Source: Catelliglobosispora koreensis DSM 44566 (GTDB lineage: Bacteria > Actinomycetota > Actinomycetes > Mycobacteriales > Micromonosporaceae). From it: DNA of 64,000 nt. Every line of letters begins with the position of its first letter. Position 1 is the first letter of the stretch. The notes under the pieces were generated by a model. The model made no database searches. It was given only the letters and a program-made list of their open reading frames with translations, and was not told the origin of the DNA. The position numbers and the translations under genes are program-made. Where the stretch lies: contig NZ_KB903293.1 of NCBI RefSeq assembly GCF_000379685.1, positions 31,774-95,773 of the forward strand. Direction: 5' to 3'. Positions 17,988 through 27,313 of the stretch are shown here, piece after piece.

Positions 17988-19559
17988 GTGACGTCAACGC
18001 TGCCGGATATCCACACCACCGCTGGAAAGATCGCCGACTACGAGCGGCGCATGGATGAAGCGGTCCACGCTGGTTCAGCCAGAGCCATCGAGAAACAGCA
18101 CGCCCGGGGCAAGAAGACCGCCCGCGAGCGCATTGAGATGCTGCTCGATGAAGGCTCCTTTGTGGAGCTCGATGAGCTGGCCAAGCACCGGTCAACAAAC
18201 TTTGGGCAGGACAAGACGCGCCCCTACGGCGACGGTGTGGTCACGGGATATGGCACGGTCGATGGACGGCCCGTCTGCGTGTTCGCACAGGACTTCACCA
18301 TCTTCGGTGGATCGCTCGGCGAGGTGTTCGGCGAGAAGATCGTCAAAGTGATGGACCTGGCGATGAAGACCGGTTGCCCCGTGATCGGCATTAACGACTC
18401 TGGCGGCGCCCGCATCCAGGAGGGTGTCGTCTCGCTGGGGCTTTACGGCGAGATCTTCTTCCGCAACGTCCGCGCCTCGGGTGTCATCCCGCAGATCTCC
18501 CTCGTCATGGGACCGTGCGCGGGTGGCGCTGTGTATTCACCGGCCGTCACCGACTTCACCGTCATGGTCGACCAGACGTCACACATGTTCATCACCGGGC
18601 CAGACGTGATTAAGACCGTCACCGGTGAAGACGTCGGCATGGAGGAGCTGGGCGGAGCCCGCACCCACAACACGAAGTCGGGCAACGCGCACTACCTCGC
18701 GACTGACGAGCAGGACGCTATCGACTACGTGAAAGCGCTTCTGGCGTACCTCCCGAGCAATAACCTGGACGCCCCGCCAACCTGGCCGACGGCAGCGGAC
18801 CTCGCCCCCCGCGATGAGGATTCCGCTTTGGACGCTCTGATCCCAGACTCGGCCAACCAGCCCTATGACATGCACAAAGTCATCGAGGCGGTGGTCGACG
18901 ACGGCGAATTCCTTGAGGTGCAACCACTTTACGCGCAGAACATCATTGTCGGGTTTGGACGGATCGAGGGACGGTCCGTCGGGGTTGTCGCCAACCAGCC
19001 GATGCATTTCGCGGGCTGCCTTGACATCGCGGCCTCGGAGAAAGCGGCGCGTTTCGTGCGCACGTGCGACGCCTTCAACATCCCGGTCGTGACATTCGTT
19101 GACGTTCCTGGTTTCTTGCCGGGCACGGGCCAGGAATGGGAAGGCATCATCCGGCGCGGAGCCAAGCTCATTTACGCCTACGCCGAGGCGACCGTCCCGA
19201 AACTGACCGTTATCACGCGCAAGGCTTACGGCGGGGCCTACGACGTCATGGGTTCCAAGCATCTCGGCGCCGACCTGAACTTCGCGTGGCCGACCGCGCA
19301 GATCGCGGTCATGGGCGCACAGGGTGCGGTCAACATCCTCTATCGCGCCGAGCTGGCTGCGGATCCGGACAAGCGCCCTGAGCTGATCGCCGAGTACGAG
19401 GACGCGCTCTGCAACCCCTACGTCGCCGCTGAGCGGGGCTATGTCGATCTGGTGATCCGCCCGTCCGCGACGCGTGCCCACCTCGTGCGCGGACTGCGGA
19501 CACTGGCGACCAAACGTGAATCACTTCCGCCGAAGAAACACGGCAACATCCCGCTGTAA
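17988..19559 (+). CDS. pccB: propionyl/acyl-CoA carboxylase beta subunit (carboxyltransferase)
   Basis: About 523 residues, AccD5/PccB type, which transfers CO2 from biotin to propionyl-CoA to give methylmalonyl-CoA. Typical sequences are [20 protein letters not shown], the acyl-CoA oxyanion region [20 protein letters not shown], and the biotin-side region [13 protein letters not shown] with [17 protein letters not shown] at 17988 gives the usual N-terminus; an earlier GTG at 17937 adds 17 unlikely residues. Works with AccE (20556) and the biotinylated alpha subunit (27995). A NYN-domain gene separates it from accE. Confidence 0.95.
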   Translation: MTSTLPDIHTTAGKIADYERRMDEAVHAGSARAIEKQHARGKKTARERIEMLLDEGSFVELDELAKHRSTNFGQDKTRPYGDGVVTGYGTVDGRPVCVFAQDFTIFGGSLGEVFGEKIVKVMDLAMKTGCPVIGINDSGGARIQEGVVSLGLYGEIFFRNVRASGVIPQISLVMGPCAGGAVYSPAVTDFTVMVDQTSHMFITGPDVIKTVTGEDVGMEELGGARTHNTKSGNAHYLATDEQDAIDYVKALLAYLPSNNLDAPPTWPTAADLAPRDEDSALDALIPDSANQPYDMHKVIEAVVDDGEFLEVQPLYAQNIIVGFGRIEGRSVGVVANQPMHFAGCLDIAASEKAARFVRTCDAFNIPVVTFVDVPGFLPGTGQEWEGIIRRGAKLIYAYAEATVPKLTVITRKAYGGAYDVMGSKHLGADLNFAWPTAQIAVMGAQGAVNILYRAELAADPDKRPELIAEYEDALCNPYVAAERGYVDLVIRPSATRAHLVRGLRTLATKRESLPPKKHGNIPL

Positions 19560-19617
19560 GTCGCTGACATGAGTGAACACTCAACGAATTTTCACGTCCC
19601 TGTGGAAAGATGACGGG

Positions 19618-20559
19618 ATGACAGCACCCCGTCGCCACACCGTCCTGGTCGATGTGGGATATCTCTATGCGGCTTGTGGTGAGTTGCTCTTCGGAACGGC
19701 TAATCGGTCGGAGTGCCGGGTCAACGCCGAGGGAATGATTCACGCCTTGATGGGACTAGCGTCTTCGCACCTTGGCGACGATCTGCTGCGCGTTTACTGG
19801 TTCGACGCCGCACGTGATCGGGTGCCGACCATTGATCAGCGCGTCATCGCTCAGATGGCCCAGGTCAAGTTGCGGCTCGGCAACCTGAATCTGCGCGGCC
19901 AGCAAAAGGGCGTCGACGCGCAGATCCGCACGGACCTGGAAACCCTTGCCCGCCATAGTGCCGTGACCGACGCGGTGCTCCTCGCGGGCGACGAGGACAT
20001 GATTTCAGCGATCGAGGCGGCGCAAAGCTACGGCGTGCGGGTGCACCTGTGGGGCGTCGAGCCTCCCTATGGCACCAACCAGGCTGAACGTCTCGTGTGG
20101 GAAAGCGACACCGTGCACACGCTGGACGCGGAGTTCGTACGCCCCTATTTCACCTCCGTCATCGCCCGCCCGAAGACACCGACGCCAACCGAGGTCTTTT
20201 CTGGACGGCTCGCCATCGCGTCTCCGGTGTCCGCGCTGGTGCACGCACCGGCCGAGCCGCGCCACGCTCCCCCGCGGCAGGCCGGACCGCCGTTGCCGGG
20301 ACGCACCGACATCGTCGAGATTGGCGAGTTCGTGGCGCAGAAATGGATTCTGACCCGGGGCCGCGACAACATTGGCGACCTATTGCCTGGGCCTTTGCTG
20401 CCCACCGTCATCGACAAAGAACTCCTCGTCGAAGCCGAGAAGGAACTCGGCATTTCGCTTCGGCTACACGAGAAGGCTCGCCTGTGGGTCAGGGACGGCT
20501 TCTGGTCCCGGGTCTATCGTGAGTTCGGCATGTCCCGCCCCAATGGAGAGCAACCATGA
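19618..20559 (+). CDS. NYN-domain (PIN-like) predicted RNase
   Basis: About 313 residues. The first 190 form a NYN domain of the LabA/YacP class with the acidic residues in place (VLVDVGYLY D12, KGVDAQIRTDL, VLLAGDEDM), a predicted metal-dependent RNase. The C-terminal part (about 230-310) looks like a small OST-HTH/LOTUS-like or winged domain (VAQKWILTRGRDNIGDLLPG); this is tentative. ATG 19618 follows GGAAAG; an in-frame start at 19573 is less likely. The stop overlaps the accE start (ATGA), so expression is coupled to the carboxylase operon. Confidence 0.85.
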   Translation: MTAPRRHTVLVDVGYLYAACGELLFGTANRSECRVNAEGMIHALMGLASSHLGDDLLRVYWFDAARDRVPTIDQRVIAQMAQVKLRLGNLNLRGQQKGVDAQIRTDLETLARHSAVTDAVLLAGDEDMISAIEAAQSYGVRVHLWGVEPPYGTNQAERLVWESDTVHTLDAEFVRPYFTSVIARPKTPTPTEVFSGRLAIASPVSALVHAPAEPRHAPPRQAGPPLPGRTDIVEIGEFVAQKWILTRGRDNIGDLLPGPLLPTVIDKELLVEAEKELGISLRLHEKARLWVRDGFWSRVYREFGMSRPNGEQP

Positions 20560-20744
20560 AGATCGTTGTAGAACGCGGAAACCCCACCGCTGAGGAGATC
20601 GCGGCACTTGTGAGCGTGCTCACGGCAGTGCCAGTGTCCACATCGGAGGCCGCTCCAGCTCCATCAATGTGGTGGCGCAGCGGCCTGCCCGCGCATCGTG
20701 GTTCCTGGCGGGAATCTGGGTTGCCCCACTTGTCGCAAGCGTGA
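20556..20744 (+). CDS. accE: acyl-CoA carboxylase epsilon subunit
   Basis: A 62-residue AccE-type protein: VVERGNPTAEEIAALVSVLT at the N-terminus and the closing WRESGLPH are the family hallmarks. In Streptomyces and mycobacteria the epsilon subunit binds and stimulates the alpha/beta carboxylase complex. It starts inside the stop of the NYN gene (ATGA overlap). Usually it follows pccB directly and precedes maf; here both links are broken by extra genes. Confidence 0.9.
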   Translation: MKIVVERGNPTAEEIAALVSVLTAVPVSTSEAAPAPSMWWRSGLPAHRGSWRESGLPHLSQA

Positions 20745-20790
20745 GGTACGCTCCAAGACGCGTTTGACGTCTTATGGGGAGGCGGGCCTT

Positions 20791-21327
20791 ATGGGGATTC
20801 CCGAAGAGGACAAAGTAGCAAGCTGGCTGCGGGACTGGGGCCGCGCAAGCGGCACGGCTACTTACGACAACCAGACCGGCTGGTTCGACACGACGGCACT
20901 CGTCGCGAACCCGGGCAACATGAAGGCGCTTGCCGACAGCCTTGAAAAGGAACACATAGAAGACTATTGCAATCATGCTCGAGCGGTCATATCCAAGCTG
21001 GAATATGTGCATGGAGTGACGACCTACACCGAGCTTGATGACGCGAACACGCACCAATCTAAACTTGCCTATTCCGCGACGGACCTCTTCCGTGAACACG
21101 ACTACGCCGTAACGAAGTTCGTGGCGTTCGTGCGAGAGATGGCGGAGAAATACCGCACCACTGACACCGAAAGCGTCATCAGGGTGTCCGACGTCAGCAA
21201 CGAGCTGCTGGCACCGACGACCACATCGACGAGCGGCCCGCCCGCTGCGAACAGCTCGCCCAACCTCGGCGTGTCTCCGGCGACCACTGGAGATCCCACC
21301 AACGGCGAGACGTCAGAGGAGTACTGA
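20791..21327 (+). CDS. putative ESX-associated helical protein
   Basis: About 178 residues, family not recognised. Mostly helical for the first 130 residues (NPGNMKALADSLEKEHIEDY, SKLAYSATDLFREHDYAVTK), then a Thr/Ser/Pro-rich tail of about 40. Size, helix pattern and position directly upstream of an ESX-like protein and a mycosin suggest a type VII secretion substrate or partner. ATG 20791 is chosen for GGGGAGG nine bases upstream; longer in-frame starts overlap accE. Stop and next start overlap by one base (TGATG). Confidence 0.7.
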   Translation: MGIPEEDKVASWLRDWGRASGTATYDNQTGWFDTTALVANPGNMKALADSLEKEHIEDYCNHARAVISKLEYVHGVTTYTELDDANTHQSKLAYSATDLFREHDYAVTKFVAFVREMAEKYRTTDTESVIRVSDVSNELLAPTTTSTSGPPAANSSPNLGVSPATTGDPTNGETSEEY

Positions 21328-22583
21328 TGGTTGAGCTTGAGGACAACTACTCCGGCGAATACGTGCCGATCAAGACCAACTGGTTCGACCGCACCGTTCC
21401 GCAGATGTGGCACTACGTCAATCAGCAGCTGGAGCAGCACTACAACCAGGCTCAGGGCTGGAAGATGGCGACCGAGCTGACCGGCCTCTACCGCTCGCGG
21501 CTGGAGACCTACAAGGAAAGCTTCGCCAACGAGTGGCGTAACAGCCCGGCCCAAGAGCTCTTCATGGCTGAGCTGGACAAGCTCATCCTGTCGGTGAAGA
21601 ACTCCACGGATATCGCTTCGGCCAACTACACGGCGGCCGTCGACATCCCCGGTGCGATCTTCGAAGCCAAGATGAAGCTTGAGCCGATCTACAACGCGTT
21701 CAAGGCTGCCTCGACCGACCTTTCGTCATGCGAGGGCGACACCGAGCCAGACGATATCAAGGCGCTCAACAAGACGATGGACGACAAGAAATACGAAGCC
21801 GCCCCCATCATGTATGAGCTGTCCCGTCAGATCGTCAAGGCACAGCAGGCCATGATTCAGCCGGCGCCTTATGTCGGGCCGGGGCGCGTTGACGGTCAGG
21901 GCAATGACTATGGCAGCCCGAATCTCCCGCCAGCGATGATCCCGCCCGTGCTTCCTGTGCCGCCCCCACCGGCGGCACCGACGCCGACGCCAACCGCTCC
22001 CTTGCCGACGCCCACCGCGCCGGATCTGAGCAGTCTGCAGCCGACGCAGACGCGTCCTCCGATGCCGACGCTTCCCACGCCACCGATCACGCCAACGCCG
22101 ACGACGCCGGGGCTCATTGGCCCGCTTCCGCCGACGCTGCCAACAGCGGTAGGCCCGCCGCGGCCAACGCTCGGCTTGCCAGGAATGCCTGGCGTGCCCG
22201 GCCCCACCACCGCTGCGGGTAACCCGCGCTCAGCGCTGCCTCCGGGCGGCATGATCGGCCAGCAGCCTGGGGCTCCCGGTGCACCTGGCGCTCGCGGGGC
22301 TGGCGCTAAGCCGTTGCCACCCGGCGGCATGATCAACGGTGCTGGTGGTGGCGCAGGCCGTCCCGGCATGGGTGCCCCGGGTGGCCCAGGTGCTCCTGGC
22401 CGTGGAGGACCGCTTGGCGGAGCTCCCGGCCGTCCTGGTGCGCCAGGCCAGCACGATGAGGACGGCGAGCACTTCGATCCAGACACGCAATGGCATGTGG
22501 CCCATGGCGTTGCGCCCGTGGTCGTCGCCGACGACGCGCCTGGGACGATCAACCCTGGACCCGCGATCGGATTGGATCGATGA
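21327..22583 (+). CDS. ESX/PPE-like protein with Pro/Gly-rich tail
   Basis: A 418-residue protein. Residues 1-175 are helical with several Trp and a WXG-like turn (NEWRNSPAQELFMAELDKL), as in ESX/PPE-type substrates. Residues 190-380 are a Pro/Thr then Pro/Gly low-complexity tail (PGAPG, PPGGMI repeats). The end (TQWHVAHGVAPVVVADD, then DPGPAIGLDR-like) resembles a short C-terminal motif I recall in actinobacterial ESX proteins encoded beside mycosins. It shares an ATGA overlap with the mycosin, so the two are translationally coupled. Probably secreted, or anchored via the envelope; that is inference. Confidence 0.75.
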   Translation: MVELEDNYSGEYVPIKTNWFDRTVPQMWHYVNQQLEQHYNQAQGWKMATELTGLYRSRLETYKESFANEWRNSPAQELFMAELDKLILSVKNSTDIASANYTAAVDIPGAIFEAKMKLEPIYNAFKAASTDLSSCEGDTEPDDIKALNKTMDDKKYEAAPIMYELSRQIVKAQQAMIQPAPYVGPGRVDGQGNDYGSPNLPPAMIPPVLPVPPPPAAPTPTPTAPLPTPTAPDLSSLQPTQTRPPMPTLPTPPITPTPTTPGLIGPLPPTLPTAVGPPRPTLGLPGMPGVPGPTTAAGNPRSALPPGGMIGQQPGAPGAPGARGAGAKPLPPGGMINGAGGGAGRPGMGAPGGPGAPGRGGPLGGAPGRPGAPGQHDEDGEHFDPDTQWHVAHGVAPVVVADDAPGTINPGPAIGLDR

Positions 22584-23686
22584 CCAAACTGCTCCGTTCG
22601 GTGGCGGCGAGCTTGCTCGCCGCCACCGCTTCGCTTGTGTTCATTAGCAATCCGGCCTACGCCGACCGCTATCGCGATGACCAGTGGCACCTGCCGTTCC
22701 TGAAGATTTCGGAAGTGCACAAGCTCAGTCAGGGCGAGGGCATCACGGTCGCCGTCATCGATACGGGTGTGGACAACAAGCATCCCGATCTGACCAACAA
22801 CGTCCTACCCGGACTCGACGTCGCCATGAAGGGCAACGGAAACGGCTGGGGCGACGAGATCGGGCACGGCACGGGCATGGCTGGCCTCATCGCCGCGCAC
22901 GGCCGAGGATCCGACGGCGTGCTTGGCATCGCCCCCAAGGCAAAGATCCTTCCGATCCGCGTCAACCTCACCGAGGGCAGCACCTTCAACGGCGCCGACC
23001 TCCTGGTGGCGATCAAAGAAGCGGTCAGCAGGGGCGCCAAGGTTATTTCGATGTCGCTGTCAGCAGACAACAGCGCCGCCGTCGAGACTATGCAATACAT
23101 CGAGGCGAACAACATTGTTGTCCTTGCCGGTGCCGGCAACAAAGGCCAGGAAAACCTCATGATCCCGCCGGGCAGCTTCAAGGGCGTTCTGGCGGTGGGC
23201 GCGCTCGACCGCAACGGAAGTGTGGCTGACATTTCCATTCGCGATGACCGGGTTTCCCTAACCGCGCCCGGTGTCGACATCGTCTCCTCGAGCCGTGTCA
23301 CGTCGACCACTCAATACCGCAAGAGCACCGGCACCAGCCCCGCGACCGCGATCGCGGCGGGCACGGCGGCCGTGCTCTGGTCGAAGAATCCACAGTGGAC
23401 AGCCAAAGATGTCATGCGGCAACTGACAACCACCGCGACGGACAAAGGCGCGCCAGGACGCGACAAGGACTACGGCTTTGGTGCCGTAGACCCACTCAAG
23501 GCACTGACCTCACCCCTGGCGGCGGTCAGCCCGAGCGGCAACCCTGATCCGTCAGTGAGCGTGTCGGTTCCAGGCAAAGAGGGCGACAGCAAGAGCTCCA
23601 GCACGCTGCTTTACGTCGGAATCGGCGTCGTCGTTTTGCTGGCCGTCCTTATCGGAGCGTTCTTCCTGTTGCGCCGCCGACGGTAA
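22580..23686 (+). CDS. mycP: mycosin-type subtilisin protease of type VII secretion
   Basis: About 368 residues: signal peptide (1-28, cleavage near PAYA-D), S8 catalytic domain with D61 (VIDTGVD), H96 (GHGTGMAGL) and S253 (GTSPATA), a linker, and a C-terminal membrane helix followed by RRRR. This is the standard mycosin layout: an outward-facing, membrane-anchored protease required for ESX secretion and substrate processing. ATG 22580 lies in the ATGA overlap with the ESX-like gene. No eccB, eccC, eccD or eccE is in the window, so it is an orphan locus here. Confidence 0.93.
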   Translation: MTKLLRSVAASLLAATASLVFISNPAYADRYRDDQWHLPFLKISEVHKLSQGEGITVAVIDTGVDNKHPDLTNNVLPGLDVAMKGNGNGWGDEIGHGTGMAGLIAAHGRGSDGVLGIAPKAKILPIRVNLTEGSTFNGADLLVAIKEAVSRGAKVISMSLSADNSAAVETMQYIEANNIVVLAGAGNKGQENLMIPPGSFKGVLAVGALDRNGSVADISIRDDRVSLTAPGVDIVSSSRVTSTTQYRKSTGTSPATAIAAGTAAVLWSKNPQWTAKDVMRQLTTTATDKGAPGRDKDYGFGAVDPLKALTSPLAAVSPSGNPDPSVSVSVPGKEGDSKSSSTLLYVGIGVVVLLAVLIGAFFLLRRRR

Positions 23687-23717
23687 CGGCCAATCGGGCG
23701 GCAAGTATCCTGGGCCC

Positions 23718-24359
23718 GTGGGACAGCAGCAGCCACTACTGGTATTGGCGTCAGCTAGCCCGGCACGCAGGGCATTGCTGACAGCGGCCGGGATCGATGC
23801 CGACGTCATCGTGTCGGGTGTCGACGAGTCCGCTGTGGATGCCACCGCGCCGGACACTTTGTGCGCGATGCTGGCGCGGCTCAAGGCCCATGCGGTGGTG
23901 AAGAGGCTGCGGCAGCGGCCGGCTGAACCCGGCAGGCAGGTGCTCGTGCTCGGCTGTGACTCGGTGCTGGCCTTCGATGGGCAGATCCTGGGCAAGCCAG
24001 AGGACACGGGCGACGCCGTGAAACGGTGGCAGGCGATGCGAGGGCAGTCCGGGGTGCTCCACACAGGACACTGTCTGATCGACCTGGCGACGGGCGAAGC
24101 ACGGGAGCGGGTTGGCTCGACAACGGTCCATTTCGCTGATCTGACCGATGACGAAATCGAAGCCTATGTGGCGACCGGCGAACCGCTTTGGGTCGCGGGC
24201 GCGTTCACGATCGATGGGCTGGGCGGTCCGTTTGTGGAAGGGATCGAAGGCGACCACACGAATGTCGTTGGTCTTTCCCTGCCACTGCTACGTCATTTGC
24301 TCAATGACTTCGGCTGCTCGATCACTGATCTTTGGCGCCGTCGCGGTGGTGACAGCTAG
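23718..24359 (+). CDS. maf: Maf-like nucleoside triphosphate pyrophosphatase
   Basis: A 213-residue Maf protein, a house-cleaning pyrophosphatase for dTTP/UTP or modified nucleotides. The N-terminal LASASPARRALL holds the substrate loop, and GCDSVLAFDG contains the catalytic Asp. GTG start. In mycobacteria maf directly follows accE; here 3 kb of ESX-related genes intervene. The last 72 bases overlap the convergent MFS gene. Confidence 0.92.
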   Translation: MGQQQPLLVLASASPARRALLTAAGIDADVIVSGVDESAVDATAPDTLCAMLARLKAHAVVKRLRQRPAEPGRQVLVLGCDSVLAFDGQILGKPEDTGDAVKRWQAMRGQSGVLHTGHCLIDLATGEARERVGSTTVHFADLTDDEIEAYVATGEPLWVAGAFTIDGLGGPFVEGIEGDHTNVVGLSLPLLRHLLNDFGCSITDLWRRRGGDS

Positions 24360-25493
24360 CCACCACGCCAGTAACGCGGCGATCACGATGAACACCGGCA
24401 CGAGTAACAGGGCCGTGTGCGCGCCGACGGAGTCGGCCAGCAGGCCCAGCACGAACGGTCCGGCACCGAAACTCAGGCCCATGCTGTAGGACGTGACGCC
24501 GGCTGCCCGGTCAGCTTGGCCCGGCGCGACCGCGAGGGCCAGCGCGATGACGAGCGGATAGTGCATCGCGTTACCGAGCCCCGCGATGAACAGCCCGGCA
24601 ACGGCCATGATGCCGGTGGTCGCGGTCCAGAAGACAGTGAACCCCGCGAGGCTGACGAGCAGGGCGCTGAAGAACAACGGGATCGGCTTGTGCTTGAGCG
24701 CCAAGCGGGCGCCGAAGCTGCGGCCGATGAACATGCCCAGCAGAATCGCTGACACCGCAGCCGATGCGGCCGCTGGCGTGAAGCTGATTTCTTCCCGCAG
24801 CACGATCGCTGTCCACAGCGACAGCACGATTTCGATGCAGCCGGTGAACACGAGGATCGTCCAGGTGAGCCAATAGGCCCGCGGGAGAGGCTGCTTGACC
24901 TGTGAGCGGTCAGCCGATGGAGCGGATGCCGGGATCGCGAGTCCCTTGCGCCAGGCGATGACCGCCACGATCGCGGTCAGTCCAATCAGGACACCGGTTC
25001 CCATGCGCCAGCCGAGCCCGAGATTAACGGCCAGTCCAATGGCAAGCGGTGCAACGAGTCCCGCGCCCACGGCCATCGCGTTCGCTTCACTGATCGCGGA
25101 AGGCCCAGCCAGTCCGTGCATATGTGTCAGCGACACAACAGTGACGCTGACGACACCCATGCCGCCGATCGCGATCACGCCAATGATGGTCAGCGTGAGC
25201 GGATAGAGCGGCGGGAGCACGACGAGCGCCAGCACGCCAGTGAGCACGAGCGACAGGCTGCCCCACATCACGGCCGAGCGGCTGTAGCGACGGGTAGCCA
25301 TGGGGAACAGTGCGCCACCGACCATGGCACCGGCGGCGAGCGCCGCACTGTGCAGGCTGGCCAAGGCGTTGGACGTTCCTTGCTCGTCGCGCAGGAAGCT
25401 GAGCACAGGCCCGAAGCCGTAGAGGAAATAGGCGTAGAGACCTAGCTGCACATAAATCAGCCAGGTAACAGGGTCTCTACGCAGGCGGGCCAC
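24288..25493 (-). CDS. MFS transporter (YbfB/CynX-like layout)
   Basis: A 401-residue major facilitator protein with about 12 membrane helices (VQLGLYAYFLYGFGPVLSFL, GLFIAGLGNAMHYPLVIALA). The substrate cannot be told. The C-terminal residues (TATAPKISDRAAEVIEQMT) are encoded opposite the maf 3' end. It stands between maf and the DrrAB-type ABC genes; a 52-base gap separates it from the permease gene upstream on the same strand. Confidence 0.85.
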   Translation of the reverse strand: MARLRRDPVTWLIYVQLGLYAYFLYGFGPVLSFLRDEQGTSNALASLHSAALAAGAMVGGALFPMATRRYSRSAVMWGSLSLVLTGVLALVVLPPLYPLTLTIIGVIAIGGMGVVSVTVVSLTHMHGLAGPSAISEANAMAVGAGLVAPLAIGLAVNLGLGWRMGTGVLIGLTAIVAVIAWRKGLAIPASAPSADRSQVKQPLPRAYWLTWTILVFTGCIEIVLSLWTAIVLREEISFTPAAASAAVSAILLGMFIGRSFGARLALKHKPIPLFFSALLVSLAGFTVFWTATTGIMAVAGLFIAGLGNAMHYPLVIALALAVAPGQADRAAGVTSYSMGLSFGAGPFVLGLLADSVGAHTALLLVPVFIVIAALLAWWLAVTTATAPKISDRAAEVIEQMT

Positions 25494-25545
25494 TGACTAG
25501 ACGCTACGCGCCCGGTCAGTGGCCCTTACCAAAAGTGAGACGAAG

Positions 25546-26307
25546 CTAACGCACCGACTTGGCAAACGCCCGGGAGGAGATCACCAAGGTGAAGACGGTC
25601 AGCGGGACGAGGATGACCAGAGCCTTCCAAACGTCAGGGCTGCCGGGGTTGCCGGCGAACAGCTCACGGACGCCCTTAACCGCCCAGCTGAACGGGTTGA
25701 AGTCAGCGACGCGCTGCAACCAGGCCGGAGCCAGGGTCATGGGCAGCAGGATGCCGGACAGCAACATGATCGGCTGGATGAACGTGTTGAGCATCGGCGC
25801 CAGGGCGTCTTCGCTCTTGAGGGCGAGACCCAACGCGTACCCCAAAGAGGAAAGCAGCAACGCCATCAAAGCGATAAGCAGATACGCGAGCAACGCGTTG
25901 CCCAGCTGAACCCGCATTCCGAACAGGACAGCCAGGACCGTGACCAGAACCGCTTGGAACAGCAGCGAAACCACGTCACGAAGGCAACGGCCCAGCATCA
26001 GGGCGACCCGGCTGACAGGCGTCACCCGGTTGCGCTCAATGACACCGGCCCGCAGCTCGGCGATAAGGCCAAACCCGGAGAAGGCGGTGAAGAGCGCGAC
26101 CATCACGAGCATGCCGGGCACGAAAATCAGGTAGGCCTGAGCATCGGTCAGCTCAGCGCCCTGGCCCAGCGCCTTCTTCATCAGCGGGGCAAACAACAGC
26201 AGATAGAACAAAGGCTGAGTAATACCAACGACAACCCACACCGGGTTGCGCAGCAACAGCAGCATCTGCCGCTGGAAGACCAGCCATGTATCACGCAGAA
26301 ACTTCAT
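25546..26307 (-). CDS. ABC-2 type permease (DrrB-like)
   Basis: A 253-residue ABC-2 membrane subunit with six hydrophobic segments (NPVWVVVGITQPLFYLLLFA, FVPGMLVMVALFTAFSGFG, IQPIMLLSGILLPM). It pairs with the ATPase encoded 2 bases upstream to form a DrrAB-like exporter, commonly for drugs or lipids. The substrate is not determined. The PadR regulator at the head of the operon suggests inducible detoxification. Confidence 0.9.
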   Translation of the reverse strand: MKFLRDTWLVFQRQMLLLLRNPVWVVVGITQPLFYLLLFAPLMKKALGQGAELTDAQAYLIFVPGMLVMVALFTAFSGFGLIAELRAGVIERNRVTPVSRVALMLGRCLRDVVSLLFQAVLVTVLAVLFGMRVQLGNALLAYLLIALMALLLSSLGYALGLALKSEDALAPMLNTFIQPIMLLSGILLPMTLAPAWLQRVADFNPFSWAVKGVRELFAGNPGSPDVWKALVILVPLTVFTLVISSRAFAKSVR

Positions 26308-26309
26308 GG

Positions 26310-27266
26310 TCAGCTCTCCCTCAAACTGCGGCCGGTCTTGGCCAGGAACACATCGTCGAGGCTGGGCCGGTGCAACTCGACGGAGGTGAGCTTGATGCCA
26401 TTGGCATCGAGGGTACGAAGCACCTGCGGGATAACCGAGGCACCGTCCTCAACGTAAAGCCGGATGGACTCATCCGTGGTTTCCAGCTTCTTGACATATT
26501 CAGCGCTGTCGAAAACTTCGGCGGCCGCCGCAACGTTTTGCGGCAGGGCCACCTGCACGACATCGCCGAGCACTTCCTGCTTGAGCTCAGCTGGCGTTCC
26601 CTCCGCCACGATCTGGCCGTGGTCCATGATGGCGAGCCGGTCGCACAGCGCGTCGGCCTCATCGAGGTAGTGCGTCGTGAGGAAGACGGTCATGCCCATC
26701 TCGCGAAGCTTGCGGACCTCTTCCCACATGTGCGCCCGTGATTGCGGGTCAAGGCCTGTGGTCGGCTCGTCTAGGAACACCACTTTTGGCTGGTGGATGA
26801 TGCCTAGCGCGATGTCGACCCGGCGCCGCTGGCCACCGGAATAGGTCTTGCACTTGCGGTTGGCGTATTCAGCTAGCTCGAATGCTTCGAGCGCGGCCGA
26901 AGCACGTTTGTGCGCCTCGGTTTTGCTGATGCCATACATCCGGGCGTGCAGCACGAGCTCTTCGCGAGCCGTTGAGTCGTCCCAGGTGCTGCCGCCCTGG
27001 GCCACATAGCCAATGACTTTGCGGACGTCACCGGGTTGTTTACGCAGATTGACGCCAGCGATGGTCGCGTCACCGCCGTCGGGAGTGATGAGGGTGGCAA
27101 GCATGCGCAACGTCGTCGTCTTGCCGGCCCCGTTAGGGCCGAGGAATCCAAAAATTTCGCCTTCAGCGACTTTGAGGTCCACACCGCGGACTGCCTCGAC
27201 AGTCTTCTTCTCGCGGCCGGCCCTTGAGCTGAAGGATTTCCGCAGCCCAGTCGTCTCGATGATCAT
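26310..27266 (-). CDS. ABC transporter ATPase (DrrA-like)
   Basis: About 318 residues: Walker A GPNGAGKTTTLRML, signature YSGGQRRRVDIAL, Walker B VVFLDEPTTGLDPQ, and the DrrA-type C-terminal extension of about 90 residues (VQVALPQNVAAAAEVFD). I chose the ATG at 27266 (MIIETTGLRKSF); a start at 27296 would add ten residues. It is preceded by the padR gene and followed after 2 bases by the permease. Confidence 0.92.
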   Translation of the reverse strand: MIIETTGLRKSFSSRAGREKKTVEAVRGVDLKVAEGEIFGFLGPNGAGKTTTLRMLATLITPDGGDATIAGVNLRKQPGDVRKVIGYVAQGGSTWDDSTAREELVLHARMYGISKTEAHKRASAALEAFELAEYANRKCKTYSGGQRRRVDIALGIIHQPKVVFLDEPTTGLDPQSRAHMWEEVRKLREMGMTVFLTTHYLDEADALCDRLAIMDHGQIVAEGTPAELKQEVLGDVVQVALPQNVAAAAEVFDSAEYVKKLETTDESIRLYVEDGASVIPQVLRTLDANGIKLTSVELHRPSLDDVFLAKTGRSLRES

Positions 27267-27313
27267 AGGGGCGACCCTACCCATCGCGTACGACACTAGT
27301 CAAGTTTGATTAG

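Noticed and set aside
18579-19481. 300-codon open frame on the minus strand inside pccB
   Set aside because: It is opposite a strongly conserved gene and results from high GC at third positions; no known protein pattern is visible in it.
25519-26457. 312-codon plus-strand frame over the DrrAB genes
   Set aside because: Gln/Arg/His-rich antisense of hydrophobic coding sequence, a known artefact opposite membrane-protein genes.
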